Of a DNA stretch of 64,000 nucleotides, positions 8,382-20,597 are shown piece after piece. The stretch spans positions 3,596,001 through 3,660,000 of the forward strand of contig NC_020514.1 in NCBI RefSeq assembly GCF_000347635.1, read 5' to 3'. How positions within the stretch are numbered: the stretch's first letter is position 1; each line of letters starts with the position of its first letter. A program made the position numbers and the translations under genes. The notes beneath the pieces were generated by a model that was given only the letters and a program-made list of their open reading frames with translations, searched no databases and was not told where the DNA came from. Origin of the DNA: Paraglaciecola psychrophila 170. GTDB lineage: Bacteria > Pseudomonadota > Gammaproteobacteria > Enterobacterales > Alteromonadaceae.

Positions 8382-8963
8382 ATGGCTTTTGAATTACCAG
8401 CACTTCCTTATGAAAAGAACGCGCTAGAACCACATATCTCTGCTGAAACCTTGGAATACCATTATGGTAAGCACCATGCGACGTATGTCACTAAACTAAA
8501 TGGTTTAGTTGAAGGCACTGACATGGCCAGTAAAAGCCTAGAAGATATTGTTAAGAATTCTGAAGGTGGCGTGTTTAACAATGCTGCACAGATATGGAAT
8601 CACACGTTCTATTGGAACAGCTTAAGCCCGAATGGCGGCGGCGAACCCACGGGTGCTTTAGCTGAAGCTATAAACGCCAAATGGGGTTCTTTCGCAGACT
8701 TCAAAGCGGCCTTGAATGATAAAGCGGTTAACAACTTCGGTTCTAGCTGGACTTGGTTAGTTAAAACAGCTGACGGTAGCTTAGATATAGTTAACACTAG
8801 CAACGCAGCCACACCTTTGACTGATCATACCTTAACGCCTTTACTGACAGTTGATTTGTGGGAGCACGCTTACTACATTGATTACCGTAATGTACGTCCT
8901 AAGTACCTTGAAGGTTTCTGGGCATTAGCTAACTGGGATTTTGCTGCTGCAAACTTCGCCTAA
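8382..8963 (+). CDS. sodB: Superoxide dismutase [Fe]
   Basis: This 193-residue Fe/Mn-family superoxide dismutase converts superoxide to hydrogen peroxide and oxygen in the cytoplasm. Metal ligands are His27 (EYHYGKHH), His74 (NHTFYW), Asp158 and His162 (DLWEHAYY). Gln70 next to WNH is typical of the iron type. A GGAGA ribosome binding site precedes the ATG, and TATAAT at 8313-8318 is a candidate -10 box. A strong terminator follows. Nothing unusual was seen in the protein. Confidence 0.98.
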   Translation: MAFELPALPYEKNALEPHISAETLEYHYGKHHATYVTKLNGLVEGTDMASKSLEDIVKNSEGGVFNNAAQIWNHTFYWNSLSPNGGGEPTGALAEAINAKWGSFADFKAALNDKAVNNFGSSWTWLVKTADGSLDIVNTSNAATPLTDHTLTPLLTVDLWEHAYYIDYRNVRPKYLEGFWALANWDFAAANFA

Positions 8964-8990
8964 TAGCCAACTATCCAAAAAATAAATATC

Positions 8991-9016
8991 AGCCCTGTTA
9001 ATCAGGGCTTTTTTTT
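8991..9016 (+). terminator. Rho-independent terminator of sodB
   Basis: AGCCCTG-TTAAT-CAGGGCT hairpin followed by eight T residues. Confidence 0.93.
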
Positions 9017-9072
9017 GCTATTTTTCAGCAGACAATACCTATCAAAAGTAAATAATGTGAAATGAGGTTTTT

Positions 9073-10002
9073 ATGTCAATGTCTAATATAATTTGTGGCA
9101 TTGTTGTGGTGATGTCCATGCAAATGTCGCAACTGGCTTTTGCAAGTGGTAATGGCATAGTGGTATTCCAATCAGATTTTGGTTTAAGTGATCAGGCTGT
9201 ATCAGCGATGCATGGTGTTGCATTGGGTGTAGATAAAAACCTTAAAGTAGAGGACTTAACTCACGATATTCCTGCCTATAATATTTGGGAGGGTGCATAC
9301 CGTTTAGACGCAGTAGCCGACTTTTGGCCTGCAAATACAGTATTTGTGTCCGTCGTCGACCCAGGGGTGGGCAGTGATAGAAAGTCAGTGGTTTTAAAAA
9401 CCAAAACTAATCATTATTTTGTTACTCCAGACAACGGTACTTTAACGCTAGTGGCTAAACGATTAGGTATTAGTGAGGTCAGAGAAATTGACGAAAAAGT
9501 CAATCGATTAAAAGGTAGTGAAGCATCTCACACTTTTCATGGCCGTGATGTTTATGCTTACACAGGCGCCCGTTTAGCAGCCAGCGCAATAAATTTTGAA
9601 CAAGTAGGACCTAAGTTAGCGCCAGAGGTGCTAAGTATACCATTTGAAGCCGCACGTATTGATGCCAACTCGTTAATCGGCGGAATTCCCATCTTGGATC
9701 CCGCTTACGGCAATGTATGGACCAATATTCCTATGTCATTACTGTTGTCGCTCACAAAATCAAAAGATTATGCGAGTCTTTATACCCAACAGTTTCTAGT
9801 AACTGTGACACGAGGGGATAAATTTGTTTTATCCGAAACCATCAGTTTTGAACGTTCCTTTGCAGGTGTAAAAGAGGGACAACCGTTACTGTATGTCAAT
9901 AGCTTAGAAAACTTGGCGTTAGCGCTGAATCAAGCTAACTTTGCAGCCGCATTCGATATTCAGGCAGGCGGTGAATGGCGAATTGAAATTGTACCTAAAT
10001 AA
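9073..10002 (+). CDS. Exported S-adenosyl-methionine hydrolase / hydroxide adenosyltransferase family (DUF62) protein
   Basis: 309 residues with the SAM hydroxide adenosyltransferase fold (PF01887): FQSDFGLSDQAV near residues 32-43, DLTHDIP near 61-67, FVSVVDPGVGSDRKSVVL near 94-112 and TPDNGTL near 121. A C-terminal beta domain follows. Known members cleave SAM to adenosine and methionine or use fluoride/chloride. This one starts with a signal-peptide-like segment (hydrophobic residues 5-23, then FASG), so it appears to be exported to the periplasm, where SAM is not expected. GAGG precedes the ATG. The downstream VF530 gene begins 9 bp after the stop, suggesting cotranscription. Confidence 0.85.
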   Translation: MSMSNIICGIVVVMSMQMSQLAFASGNGIVVFQSDFGLSDQAVSAMHGVALGVDKNLKVEDLTHDIPAYNIWEGAYRLDAVADFWPANTVFVSVVDPGVGSDRKSVVLKTKTNHYFVTPDNGTLTLVAKRLGISEVREIDEKVNRLKGSEASHTFHGRDVYAYTGARLAASAINFEQVGPKLAPEVLSIPFEAARIDANSLIGGIPILDPAYGNVWTNIPMSLLLSLTKSKDYASLYTQQFLVTVTRGDKFVLSETISFERSFAGVKEGQPLLYVNSLENLALALNQANFAAAFDIQAGGEWRIEIVPK

Positions 10003-10011
10003 AGAACTTCT

Positions 10012-10311
10012 ATGACTGAACAACAAAACAACCCTCTTCATGGCCTAACCTTGCGAGTTATTCTAGAAACACTTGAAAAAGAACTTGGCTTTGAAAAAAT
10101 GGGGCAACAGGTCAAGGTAAATTGTTTTACCAGTGAACCGTCTATTAAATCAAGCTTAAAGTTTCTCCGTAAAACGCCTTGGGCAAGAGAGAAAGTTGAG
10201 CAGCTCTATTTATACACCATTAAAACTTCAACCAGTCAAAAGGCTAAAAAGCCAACGGAAGCCTTTGTTTGGCCAGATATCACTAAAGATAATGCCAATC
10301 AAAAGACGTAA
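10012..10311 (+). CDS. VF530 family (DUF2132) small DNA-binding protein
   Basis: A 99-residue protein whose first 65 residues match VF530: [15 protein letters not shown], then [18 protein letters not shown] and [16 protein letters not shown], which are near-invariant in the family. Residues 66-99 form a polar Lys-rich tail. A Vibrio fischeri member has been described structurally and linked to DNA binding; the cellular role is unclear. It follows the exported DUF62 gene by 9 bp and precedes an OYE-type gene by 43 bp. Confidence 0.9.
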   Translation: MTEQQNNPLHGLTLRVILETLEKELGFEKMGQQVKVNCFTSEPSIKSSLKFLRKTPWAREKVEQLYLYTIKTSTSQKAKKPTEAFVWPDITKDNANQKT

Positions 10312-10354
10312 TTAATATTTATCCAAATATCTAAACCAATTTAAGGAAATCTAA

Positions 10355-11458
10355 ATGAGTAAAAATGTAGACTCACTTTTTAAACCTTTTAGCTTAAAAA
10401 GCTTGTCACTTAATAATCGAATTGCCATGGCTCCTATGACTCGTAGCTTTTCGCCAGAAGGCATTCCTACTGAAGATGTGGCCAGTTATTATCGCCGCCG
10501 GGCAGAGGGCGGCACTGGTTTGATCATTACTGAAGGTACAACAGTTGATGATCCTGTTGCTACTATGGATGGAAAAGTCCCACAAATACATGGGCAACAA
10601 CCTCTCGCGGGTTGGGAAAATGTGGTAAAGGAAGTACACGCTGCTGGAGGCAAAATAATGCCTCAACTTTGGCATGTGGGTATGGCCCGAAACCCTTCAA
10701 AAGCGCCCTTCCCTGAATTACCTAGTGTTGGCCCTTCGGGTTTATTAGCACCTGGAAAACAGGTTGCAGAGCCGTTGACTGTGGCACAAATTCATAACCT
10801 AATCGAAAGTTTCGCCAGTGCAGCCGCTGATGCAAAACGAGTAGGATTTGATGGTATTGAAATCCACGGTGCTCATGGTTATTTGCTCGATCAATTTTTC
10901 TGGAGTGGAACCAACCAACGTACCGATGAATGGGGCGGTACTATGGCTAATCGAGGCCGTTTTGCAGTCGAAATAGTCAAAGCGATACGTGCGGCTACGG
11001 GTCCTGACTTTCCGATTATGTTGCGTTACTCACAATGGAAACAACAGGATTACACCGCTCGTTTGGTAGAGACTCCACAACTACTAGAAGAGTTCTTAGC
11101 GCCATTAAGTGATGCAGGCGTAGACATATTCCATTGTTCGACGAGACGCTACTGGGAGCCTGAGTTTGATGGCAGTGACTTAAACCTTGCCGGCTGGACT
11201 AAGAAGCTCACTGGCAAACCAACTATGACGGTAGGCTCTGTTGGCTTAAACGGCGACTTCTTTGGAGCCTTTGCTGGTAAAAGCTCAACGACCCGCTCGA
11301 TCGATGATTTAATTGAACGTCTTGATAAAGGCGAATTTGATTTAGTCGCTGTTGGCCGTGCCTTACTGCAAGATCCTCAGTGGGCAAATAAAGTCCGTCA
11401 GGGAAGTATGGAGCAACTAGAAACCTATTCAGGTGACGCTTTAGCTACTCTATCCTAG
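10355..11458 (+). CDS. Old Yellow Enzyme family FMN oxidoreductase (NADH:flavin oxidoreductase)
   Basis: 367 residues forming a single TIM barrel of the OYE family: LNNRIAMAPMTRSF near the N-terminus, QLWHVGM near residue 105, GFDGIEIHGAHGYLLDQFF around 168-186 (catalytic HGAH), and the phosphate-binding VGSVG and AVGRALLQDPQW at the C-terminus. It lacks the Fe-S and second flavin domains of FadH. Such enzymes reduce activated C=C bonds with NAD(P)H; the natural substrate is not evident. AAGGA precedes the ATG. Confidence 0.9.
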   Translation: MSKNVDSLFKPFSLKSLSLNNRIAMAPMTRSFSPEGIPTEDVASYYRRRAEGGTGLIITEGTTVDDPVATMDGKVPQIHGQQPLAGWENVVKEVHAAGGKIMPQLWHVGMARNPSKAPFPELPSVGPSGLLAPGKQVAEPLTVAQIHNLIESFASAAADAKRVGFDGIEIHGAHGYLLDQFFWSGTNQRTDEWGGTMANRGRFAVEIVKAIRAATGPDFPIMLRYSQWKQQDYTARLVETPQLLEEFLAPLSDAGVDIFHCSTRRYWEPEFDGSDLNLAGWTKKLTGKPTMTVGSVGLNGDFFGAFAGKSSTTRSIDDLIERLDKGEFDLVAVGRALLQDPQWANKVRQGSMEQLETYSGDALATLS

Positions 11459-11475
11459 ATTTAAAATACACATCA

Positions 11476-11502
11476 AAAGCGCCCATAAGAACAGGGCGCT
11501 TT
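11476..11502. terminator. Bidirectional terminator between OYE gene and M16 peptidase
   Basis: AAAGCGCCC and GGGCGCTTT are perfect 9-bp arms around a 9-base loop, between two convergent genes. Confidence 0.8.
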
Positions 11503-11531
11503 ACATTTAACTGAAATGAGAGCTCAGTAAA

Positions 11532-14261
11532 TTAGCCTTCCACTTTACTCATATCACCCGCTTTGATAATTGAGAAGTTTTCGATTTTTAGATATTTATT
11601 CATCACACGTTTGACATCATCTGCAGTTAGGGCCGCTAGCCTTTGCTCATAAGCTTTGTTCCACTGCATAGTTCTGTCTGATAGCAAGTTTCTACGTAAT
11701 GTTCTGACTAACTCTGGGTCTTGTGCACGACTCACCTTCTTGCCTTGCAATAGACCTGATTTAGCACTTTTAATTTCTTCGTCAGTAAAGCCATCTTTTA
11801 ACATGCGACTAAGCTCTTCATTAAAGCCCACTTCAACCTTGGCGAGGTTTTGTGGTGCACAAATCGCATAAGCACCTAAGGTAGCTTTGTTATCTTCTGG
11901 GTTCATCGTTATAAACGAGCCTGCCCCATAACTTAACCCATCTTTTTGTCTTAACCTAGTGGCTAATCGACTATTTAGAAATCCACCACCAAAGATATAG
12001 TTCCCCAACTCTAATGCCGCGGCATCGTCACTATTTTCACCAACAGGAAGCATAATAGCGGCAACAAAAGTGGCGTTTTCTTTATCTGGTGTATCAAAAT
12101 CAGTCGGGCTGGCCGCAACTTTTATATAGGGGTCTTCCACTCGTAGATAAGCACTCTTAGATTTCCAACTACCATAAAGGTTTTCTAGGTCAGTTTTAAT
12201 TTGAGCTTGATCAAAATCTCCAACAACACCAATTTTCATATGGTTGCCGCCAAAAAATGACTGATGAAAAGTTTTTAAATCACTTAGCTTAAGATTTTGA
12301 ATGCTTTCTAAGTCTTCTGCGAAGGTTGGCTGATAGTTTGGATGACCTTTTTTATACGGGTTTTGTTTACGGCCGTATTCGTTAAATGCCAGTTGCTGTG
12401 GATCTTGCAAGTTTTTTTCAATATCTACTTTCAAAGTTGATTTGTATTGTTCAAATTCCGTTTTATCAAATCCAGGATCACTCAGTATCTTGTGCATTAG
12501 CAACAATGCCGAGGACAAGTTTTCTCTCGTCGTAGTGATATTGGCCACCAACCAATCCGCACCACCAGAAACAGATACCTGAGTTTTTAATTTGTCAAAC
12601 TCATCCTGAATATCTTGACGTGATAATTTGCTGGTTCCGCGCATTAACATCGCACTGGTTGCGTCGCCAACACTAGCAAGGTTTTGTAAACTTTTTTCAG
12701 TCCCCATACTCATCATGATAGAAGCAACTACAGATTCACCACGTGTCTTTTTAGACAATAACGATAACTCAGAGCCATTACTAAGCTGAGTGACAACAGT
12801 ACGTGAGTCGATATTATCAAACGAGGGTTCAAACACTTCACCAGCCGCAATTTTTGCACGACCTTGGTAATCTTTGACCATGTCATTCACACTAATAACA
12901 GTTGGTATCTCTATGCGGGCTGGCTTTTCTGTTGGGATAAAGTGTCCAGCTGTACGATTGTTTCGTTGCAAATAAGTGTTCGCTACACGTTGTACATCAC
13001 TGGTAGTGACTTGTTCAATCCTATCACGATGTAAAAAATATAAACGCCAATCCCCCATCCCTAACCATTCACTTAGATTTAATGCGATTCGCTCAGAAGA
13101 ATTAAAAGACAACTCAATATTTTTTAATAAGTTACGCTTTGAACGTTCCACTTCTTCATCGGTAATCGGCTCAGCACTCAATTCCTCAAGCACCGATACC
13201 ATCGCGTCAGAAGCACTGCTCAGATCAGCTTTTTTATCTACCTCGGCAAAATAAATCGCCAGGCCTGGCTCTTGCCACTGAAAATTAAAACCATAAACAC
13301 GACTGGCTAATTTTCCTTCAACCAACACTTTATGTAAGCGGCCACTTGGGGTGTCACCTAATATTTGACTCAATACGTCAATAGCCGCGTAATCGTCGTG
13401 TGAGCCGGCAGGAATATGATAAGCCGCGCCAGTCATTTGCACATCCCCGACTCGTCTGATGGTGACACTTTTTTCACCATCTTGCGCTGGTTCAGCGGTA
13501 TAAAGGAGCCTTATCACTCTTTCTGGTTTTGGAATAGGTGAAAAATATTTATCCACTAATGCAATCATATCTACTTCTTCAAACTTACCCGCCACAATAA
13601 GCGTCGCATTGTCTGGCTGATAATACATTTTGTAAAAAGCTTTTAACCTATCGATTGGCACATTTTCTAAATCAGAACGGGCGCCAATAGTGGATTTACC
13701 ATAGTTGTGCCACATATACGCCGATGCAGCCATTTTCTGTAAGGTAATACGAAATGGGCTATTTTCACCACGCTCAAATTCGTTTCGAACCACCGTCATT
13801 TCACTATCAAGATCTTTTTTAGCAATAAAAGAATTGACCATGCGATCTGATTCCATGCTCAAAGCCCAATTGATATTTTTTTCGTTTGCTGAAAAAGTTT
13901 CGAAATAGTTAGTGCGGTCAGTCCAAGTGGTGCCATTGGGACGAGCACCATGGGAACTCAACTCAGCCGGGATATCTTTATGCTTTGGGCTACCTTTGAA
14001 TACCAAATGCTCTAAGAGATGAGCCATGCCGGTTTCACCATAGTTTTCGTGTTTTGAACCCACATGATAAGTAACGTTGACGGTCACAGTTTCTTTAGTT
14101 TGATCGGGGAATAACAAAACCTGTAAGCCGTTATCCAGATTATATTCACTTATCCCTTCGACTTCGGTCACTTTTTCAAACTTATCATTGGCAAAAGCCA
14201 AAGCTGACACAGTCAAAGTAATACTCATCACTGCGCCAGTAAAGAATGGTCTATTGAACAT
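11532..14261 (-). CDS. Exported M16 family (pitrilysin-type) zinc metallopeptidase
   Basis: 909 residues with an N-terminal signal peptide (hydrophobic to about residue 23, cleavage near AFAND). The first M16 domain has the inverted zinc motif HLLEH near residues 83-87 with the downstream Glu in VVRNEFERGENS; two further M16 lobes follow (about 210-400 and 500-880), the last ending in SYGAGSF and R-rich blocks. The length fits the two-half architecture of bacterial periplasmic or outer-membrane-associated pitrilysin-like peptidases, where only the N-terminal half is catalytic. Substrate unknown. It is monocistronic, with a pentanucleotide repeat in its 5' region. Confidence 0.93.
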   Translation of the reverse strand: MFNRPFFTGAVMSITLTVSALAFANDKFEKVTEVEGISEYNLDNGLQVLLFPDQTKETVTVNVTYHVGSKHENYGETGMAHLLEHLVFKGSPKHKDIPAELSSHGARPNGTTWTDRTNYFETFSANEKNINWALSMESDRMVNSFIAKKDLDSEMTVVRNEFERGENSPFRITLQKMAASAYMWHNYGKSTIGARSDLENVPIDRLKAFYKMYYQPDNATLIVAGKFEEVDMIALVDKYFSPIPKPERVIRLLYTAEPAQDGEKSVTIRRVGDVQMTGAAYHIPAGSHDDYAAIDVLSQILGDTPSGRLHKVLVEGKLASRVYGFNFQWQEPGLAIYFAEVDKKADLSSASDAMVSVLEELSAEPITDEEVERSKRNLLKNIELSFNSSERIALNLSEWLGMGDWRLYFLHRDRIEQVTTSDVQRVANTYLQRNNRTAGHFIPTEKPARIEIPTVISVNDMVKDYQGRAKIAAGEVFEPSFDNIDSRTVVTQLSNGSELSLLSKKTRGESVVASIMMSMGTEKSLQNLASVGDATSAMLMRGTSKLSRQDIQDEFDKLKTQVSVSGGADWLVANITTTRENLSSALLLMHKILSDPGFDKTEFEQYKSTLKVDIEKNLQDPQQLAFNEYGRKQNPYKKGHPNYQPTFAEDLESIQNLKLSDLKTFHQSFFGGNHMKIGVVGDFDQAQIKTDLENLYGSWKSKSAYLRVEDPYIKVAASPTDFDTPDKENATFVAAIMLPVGENSDDAAALELGNYIFGGGFLNSRLATRLRQKDGLSYGAGSFITMNPEDNKATLGAYAICAPQNLAKVEVGFNEELSRMLKDGFTDEEIKSAKSGLLQGKKVSRAQDPELVRTLRRNLLSDRTMQWNKAYEQRLAALTADDVKRVMNKYLKIENFSIIKAGDMSKVEG

Positions 14262-14422
14262 CCGTATTTCCTTTTAATTGTTGCAACCACTGCATACACG
14301 TGGCGGCTTAGATTTAAGCCTATAAACAATAATTGACTTTGTTTGCCAAAACAACGATTGTCTCGTCATATTTGGGTAAATTTAATACCGTTTCATTTTT
14401 CTGGGGTAACGACAAAGTTAAA

Positions 14423-14443
14423 GACAGGACAGGACAGGACAGG
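14423..14443. repeat. GACAG tandem repeat, four copies
   Basis: The pentamer GACAG is repeated four times, followed by one more G, about 160 bp upstream of the M16 peptidase start and between two minus-strand genes. Confidence 0.9.
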
Positions 14444-14472
14444 AAAGATAACAAAACAACTAACCAAATATA

Positions 14473-14499
14473 AAAAAGCCGATTCTATGAACCGGCTTT
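14473..14499 (-). terminator. Terminator of the dienoyl-CoA reductase operon
   Basis: On the minus strand AAAGCCG and CGGCTTTTTT form a stem around an 11-base loop with a T-tract, shortly after the fadH stop codon. Confidence 0.85.
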
Positions 14500-14525
14500 A
14501 ATATACTTATTTAAAAATAGCTAAT

Positions 14526-17475
<2,950 letters not shown>

Positions 17476-17556
17476 AGGTATTCTCCTTGGGTTAACCATG
17501 GTCTTATTGCTGGTAACTCAGCACATAAATCCCAAACTGTTAACAAAACTTTAAAC

Positions 17557-17597
17557 TAGACAGCGTCAAGATAAAAGCATATGTTGACGCTGTCAAG
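17557..17597. promoter_or_regulatory. Paired TetR-type operators
   Basis: GACAGCGTCAA (17559-17569) and TTGACGCTGTC (17584-17594) form a perfect 11-bp inverted repeat, and each half is itself a palindrome of the form TTGAC-NNN-GTCAA. Centres are 25 bp apart. They lie between the divergent isomerase/fadH operon and the TetR gene, so are the likely binding sites of that regulator. Confidence 0.75.
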
Positions 17598-17629
17598 ATA
17601 TCAAACATCAAATTTATTAATAGACATTT

Positions 17630-18277
17630 ATGAGCCATCAAATAGAACAAAAACTTAAACCCAATAAACCCAGCTATCACCACGGTGACCTGCGCAGTAC
17701 TTTGCTCAGTGCCGCGAATGTATTGTTAAAAGAAACGGGCATTGAAGGTTTATCGTTACGTAAATTAGCCGACAAGGTTGGAGTGTCTCGCACCGCTCCT
17801 TATCACCACTTTAAAGATAAAAATCAATTACTGTGCGCGATAGCGGAACAAGGGTTTGTGCATTGGCAACAAGATGCTGCATTTATTTTTAACCAAACGG
17901 GATTGTCTCCTAAAGAGAAATACCGGCAATTTTTTCATGGCTATATTAACTACGCAGCTGACAACCCAGAGTTGTACGATTTAATGTTTGGACGCACTAT
18001 TTGGAAGCAAAATAGTGCCACTAATGAATTACGAGATGTGGCTTACCCAAGTTTTCACCATCAAGTAAAAATGACCAAAAAATGGCAAGAACAAGGTTTA
18101 ATGCACCGCGGTGAAGATACGTTACGCTTGTCGCAAGTTACATGGGGCACCATGCATGGTATAGCTCGACTGTTAATTGATGGTATCTACGCTGACCGCA
18201 GCCATATTGATGAAATGTGCGACTGCGCAATTAATTTGTTTACACAACAAATTCCCCCTGCCGAAGCACCAAACTAA
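17630..18277 (+). CDS. TetR/AcrR family regulator with WHG-type C-terminal domain
   Basis: 215 residues. The HTH lies near residues 40-63 (LSLRKLADKVGVSRTAPYHHFKDK) and the ligand-binding half carries features of the TetR_C_13/WHG class (YINYAADNPELYDLMFGR, WGTMHGIARLLIDG). It is divergent from the fadH/isomerase operon, and paired palindromes lie in the shared 150-bp interval. It therefore probably represses that operon and itself, with an acyl-CoA or fatty acid as inducer; the ligand is inference. A weak ribosome binding site makes the start slightly uncertain. Confidence 0.9.
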   Translation: MSHQIEQKLKPNKPSYHHGDLRSTLLSAANVLLKETGIEGLSLRKLADKVGVSRTAPYHHFKDKNQLLCAIAEQGFVHWQQDAAFIFNQTGLSPKEKYRQFFHGYINYAADNPELYDLMFGRTIWKQNSATNELRDVAYPSFHHQVKMTKKWQEQGLMHRGEDTLRLSQVTWGTMHGIARLLIDGIYADRSHIDEMCDCAINLFTQQIPPAEAPN

Positions 18278-18299
18278 TTGAGACTAAGCTAGTCATTTT

Positions 18300-19048
18300 T
18301 AAACATTAAAAATAAGGTCAGTATTAACGGGTATTGGTTCACACCACAGGGCATGAATAAGAAAGCATTGAAAGGTCAAACCATTACTGCACTAACTATG
18401 GGTGTTACCCAACTGGTTGACTAAACAATGTGGGTTAAACCTTCAATTGCTGGGGTATCGGAGAAAGTAACAACCTACATTTGAAGGCTAACAAATGTGA
18501 TGTGCTAGATTGGGCCACTCAAGATTATATTGCTGCATTACAACTTGTATTGGATACCGATTCGACATCAGCAATATGTTGGTTGGGTCATAGTTTAGGC
18601 GGGCAAGTGTTTCCATTAGTCGACAATATTAGCAAGTTAAAAAATGATTACTGTGTCATCTTGCACAGAATATTGGAAACACAATGTCCCAGCGTTGCGT
18701 ACCCCCTTTATTCTGGTATTGAATTATGCCTCTTAGCACCGGCTTTTTTGCCTACGTTCCTGGTAAAAGGATGGGCGATTTACCGGAATGGGTAATGTAT
18801 CCATGAAAACGTTGCTGCTTGCATCTTGACTACTGCGTGGGATTTGAGTCTGAAACTGTAAAATTAAGTGTCAACAAATAGATGTGACACTGGTTTCCAA
18901 TACCTTTTTTGATGATGAGATGTGGTTGTTAACCAACCTGCGTGAATTACATGCGTTGTTTGAAGATCAAAACAAAGCATCGAAGCCAGTGCATCCCAAA
19001 AAAGAAGGTGAAAAAAGTATTGGCCCCTTGGATTTCTTTAAAGAATAA
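18300..19048 (+). pseudogene. Decayed alpha/beta hydrolase (COG4757-like)
   Basis: Fragments of one alpha/beta hydrolase follow each other in changing frames: TALTMGVTQ (from an A-TGVPQ motif), NCWGIGESNN (from DYRGIG-S), then WATQDYIAALQ...CWLGHSLGGQVFPL with the GHSLGG nucleophile elbow in the longest intact frame (18481-18795), then YVPGKRMGDLPEWVM in another frame, and a terminal IGPLDFFKE resembling the usual IGHFGFF end. Stops and several frame changes separate them. Unlike other frameshifts in this window, this gene has multiple lesions and is clearly decayed. Confidence 0.75.
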
Positions 19049-19108
19049 TTTAAATATAACTTGTGGCAACACAGCTGTTGCTAAGTGAATCAGATTAAAA
19101 ATCCTAGG

Positions 19109-19324
19109 CTATTTCCAACCTTGAACCCATTGTGCTGTGTCTTTTAGGTCTCTCCATTGAATGTGAATTGAACGTTTTGACATAATCGCTTCGATTAAAC
19201 ATGAAACCACAGCTGAATCTTCATCATACTCAACCTCAATAATGATGAAGTGTTTTTCTTTATTCAATGGCACGACGGCAGTCCATTTACTGTTCAAGAG
19301 TTTTTTGGGGGATATGCTATTCAA
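19109..19324 (-). CDS. TIGR02450 family small Trp-rich protein
   Basis: A 71-residue protein matching the TIGR02450/DUF2389 pattern: SPKKLLNSKWTAVVP, EKHFIIIEV, then EAIMSKRSIHIQWRDLKDTAQWVQGWK with four Trp residues overall. Function unknown. It stands alone between a decayed hydrolase and motY. Confidence 0.85.
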   Translation of the reverse strand: MNSISPKKLLNSKWTAVVPLNKEKHFIIIEVEYDEDSAVVSCLIEAIMSKRSIHIQWRDLKDTAQWVQGWK

Positions 19325-19559
19325 CTGATTTCCTAAAATAATGCATTTTATAAAGTTGTAATACCTTAGATACCGATAAATTGATTAAAATAATTTATTT
19401 ATTAGTGACATTATTGCTTTGCAGAGCCCAATTCAAAAAAAATTAAGCATATGAAGAGGTCAGGAATTTAAACTGTATTACTTGCTAAAAACTACCCGAC
19501 TGAATAAATAACCCGCATGGCTGGCGAAGTGTCAGGCGGATTAACCACCAATAAGCCTG

Positions 19560-20438
19560 TTAGGGCTTTGACATTCTGATCACCACTCGGCGGTTTTTAG
19601 CTCGTGTGCTTTCGTTAATGTTAGGTGACGAATGACGCCTCTCACCATGGCCAGTAATTTCTATTCGTTCTGGGGCTACCCCCATAGAACTGAAAAACGC
19701 TTTTATTTCCACGGCTCTTCGAACAGAAATCTGTTTGTTAATAGCTCTACCACCAAAACTGTCGGTATAGCCGTCTAATAAAACCAATTCTAAATCAGTA
19801 TCTTCTTTTAAGTATTCGCCAATCATCGCCAAACGTTTCTGCGAGTATTTCGTCAAATTAGTATTATTAAATTGATATGTAAGAACGGTATACGAAATAT
19901 CTTGAAAACTATAAGGCAACAAATTTGACACACATTCAACAAATTTCACGTATGGGACAGCAAAATTACTGGCGTTTAGTCCTACTGCCACAGTATCGTA
20001 TTTGTTATACCAATCTTGATAATAAATGGTTGGCCAGAATCCCTTTTCTAGCTCTGTCAACATAGTCCAAGCAGCTTGCTCAGGTAAGTCACCGTCATAT
20101 TGTTTACGGATTGTCATGTCGGCAATAGTGCGTTGCACTTTGCCTGGCATCCATGCAGGTGGGACTGAATACACCGCAGCGACACCATAAGACTTAGGCA
20201 AGCGCAACATATCCAGTTCAAACTCCATGTTTAACTGTTTTGACGCAAAACTGCTAAACATGGCTTCCCCATAGCCAGGTAGTTTATGGCTAAGGGTGCA
20301 CTGCAAACGATTTTCATCCTTAAGTTGCCAATCAGAGTTTTCAACTTTGGCTGAATACTGACGTAAAGCTGCAGCCACGTTTAATGACAATGATATTAAG
20401 GTGACACAAAGAATGGATTTAACAATTTTATTGAACAT
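19560..20438 (-). CDS. motY: Sodium-type flagellar motor protein MotY
   Basis: 292 residues: signal peptide (about residues 1-23, cleavage near AAA), a MotY-specific N-terminal domain with LRQYSAKVENSDWQL and RLQCTLSHKLPGYGEAMF, and a C-terminal OmpA-type peptidoglycan-binding domain (LLDGYTDSFGG, then GHGERRHSS...STRAKNRRVVI). In Vibrio and relatives MotY forms the T-ring around the sodium-driven polar flagellar motor with MotX. Divergence from rnt matches the known motY/rnt neighbourhood in gammaproteobacteria. It implies a sodium-driven polar flagellum encoded elsewhere. Confidence 0.93.
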   Translation of the reverse strand: MFNKIVKSILCVTLISLSLNVAAALRQYSAKVENSDWQLKDENRLQCTLSHKLPGYGEAMFSSFASKQLNMEFELDMLRLPKSYGVAAVYSVPPAWMPGKVQRTIADMTIRKQYDGDLPEQAAWTMLTELEKGFWPTIYYQDWYNKYDTVAVGLNASNFAVPYVKFVECVSNLLPYSFQDISYTVLTYQFNNTNLTKYSQKRLAMIGEYLKEDTDLELVLLDGYTDSFGGRAINKQISVRRAVEIKAFFSSMGVAPERIEITGHGERRHSSPNINESTRAKNRRVVIRMSKP

Positions 20439-20597
20439 GAATTAGGAGCCCCTAGCTTCTTCACATTATATCGACAAAATTGCGTAAACGTTTAGTTAAT
20501 TGAGTTTGATTAAAATTGCTGTGGTTTAGCGTTTTAGGCTGGCTACTCAAAAAGAACCTTGTCATAATCGAGACTCACAAGAATTTTTTAGGTTTCC

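Noticed and set aside
13705..13908. Frames antisense to the M16 peptidase and many similar antisense frames within purL, lon, tig, der and guaB.
   Set aside because: They lie wholly inside well-supported genes and have no independent support.
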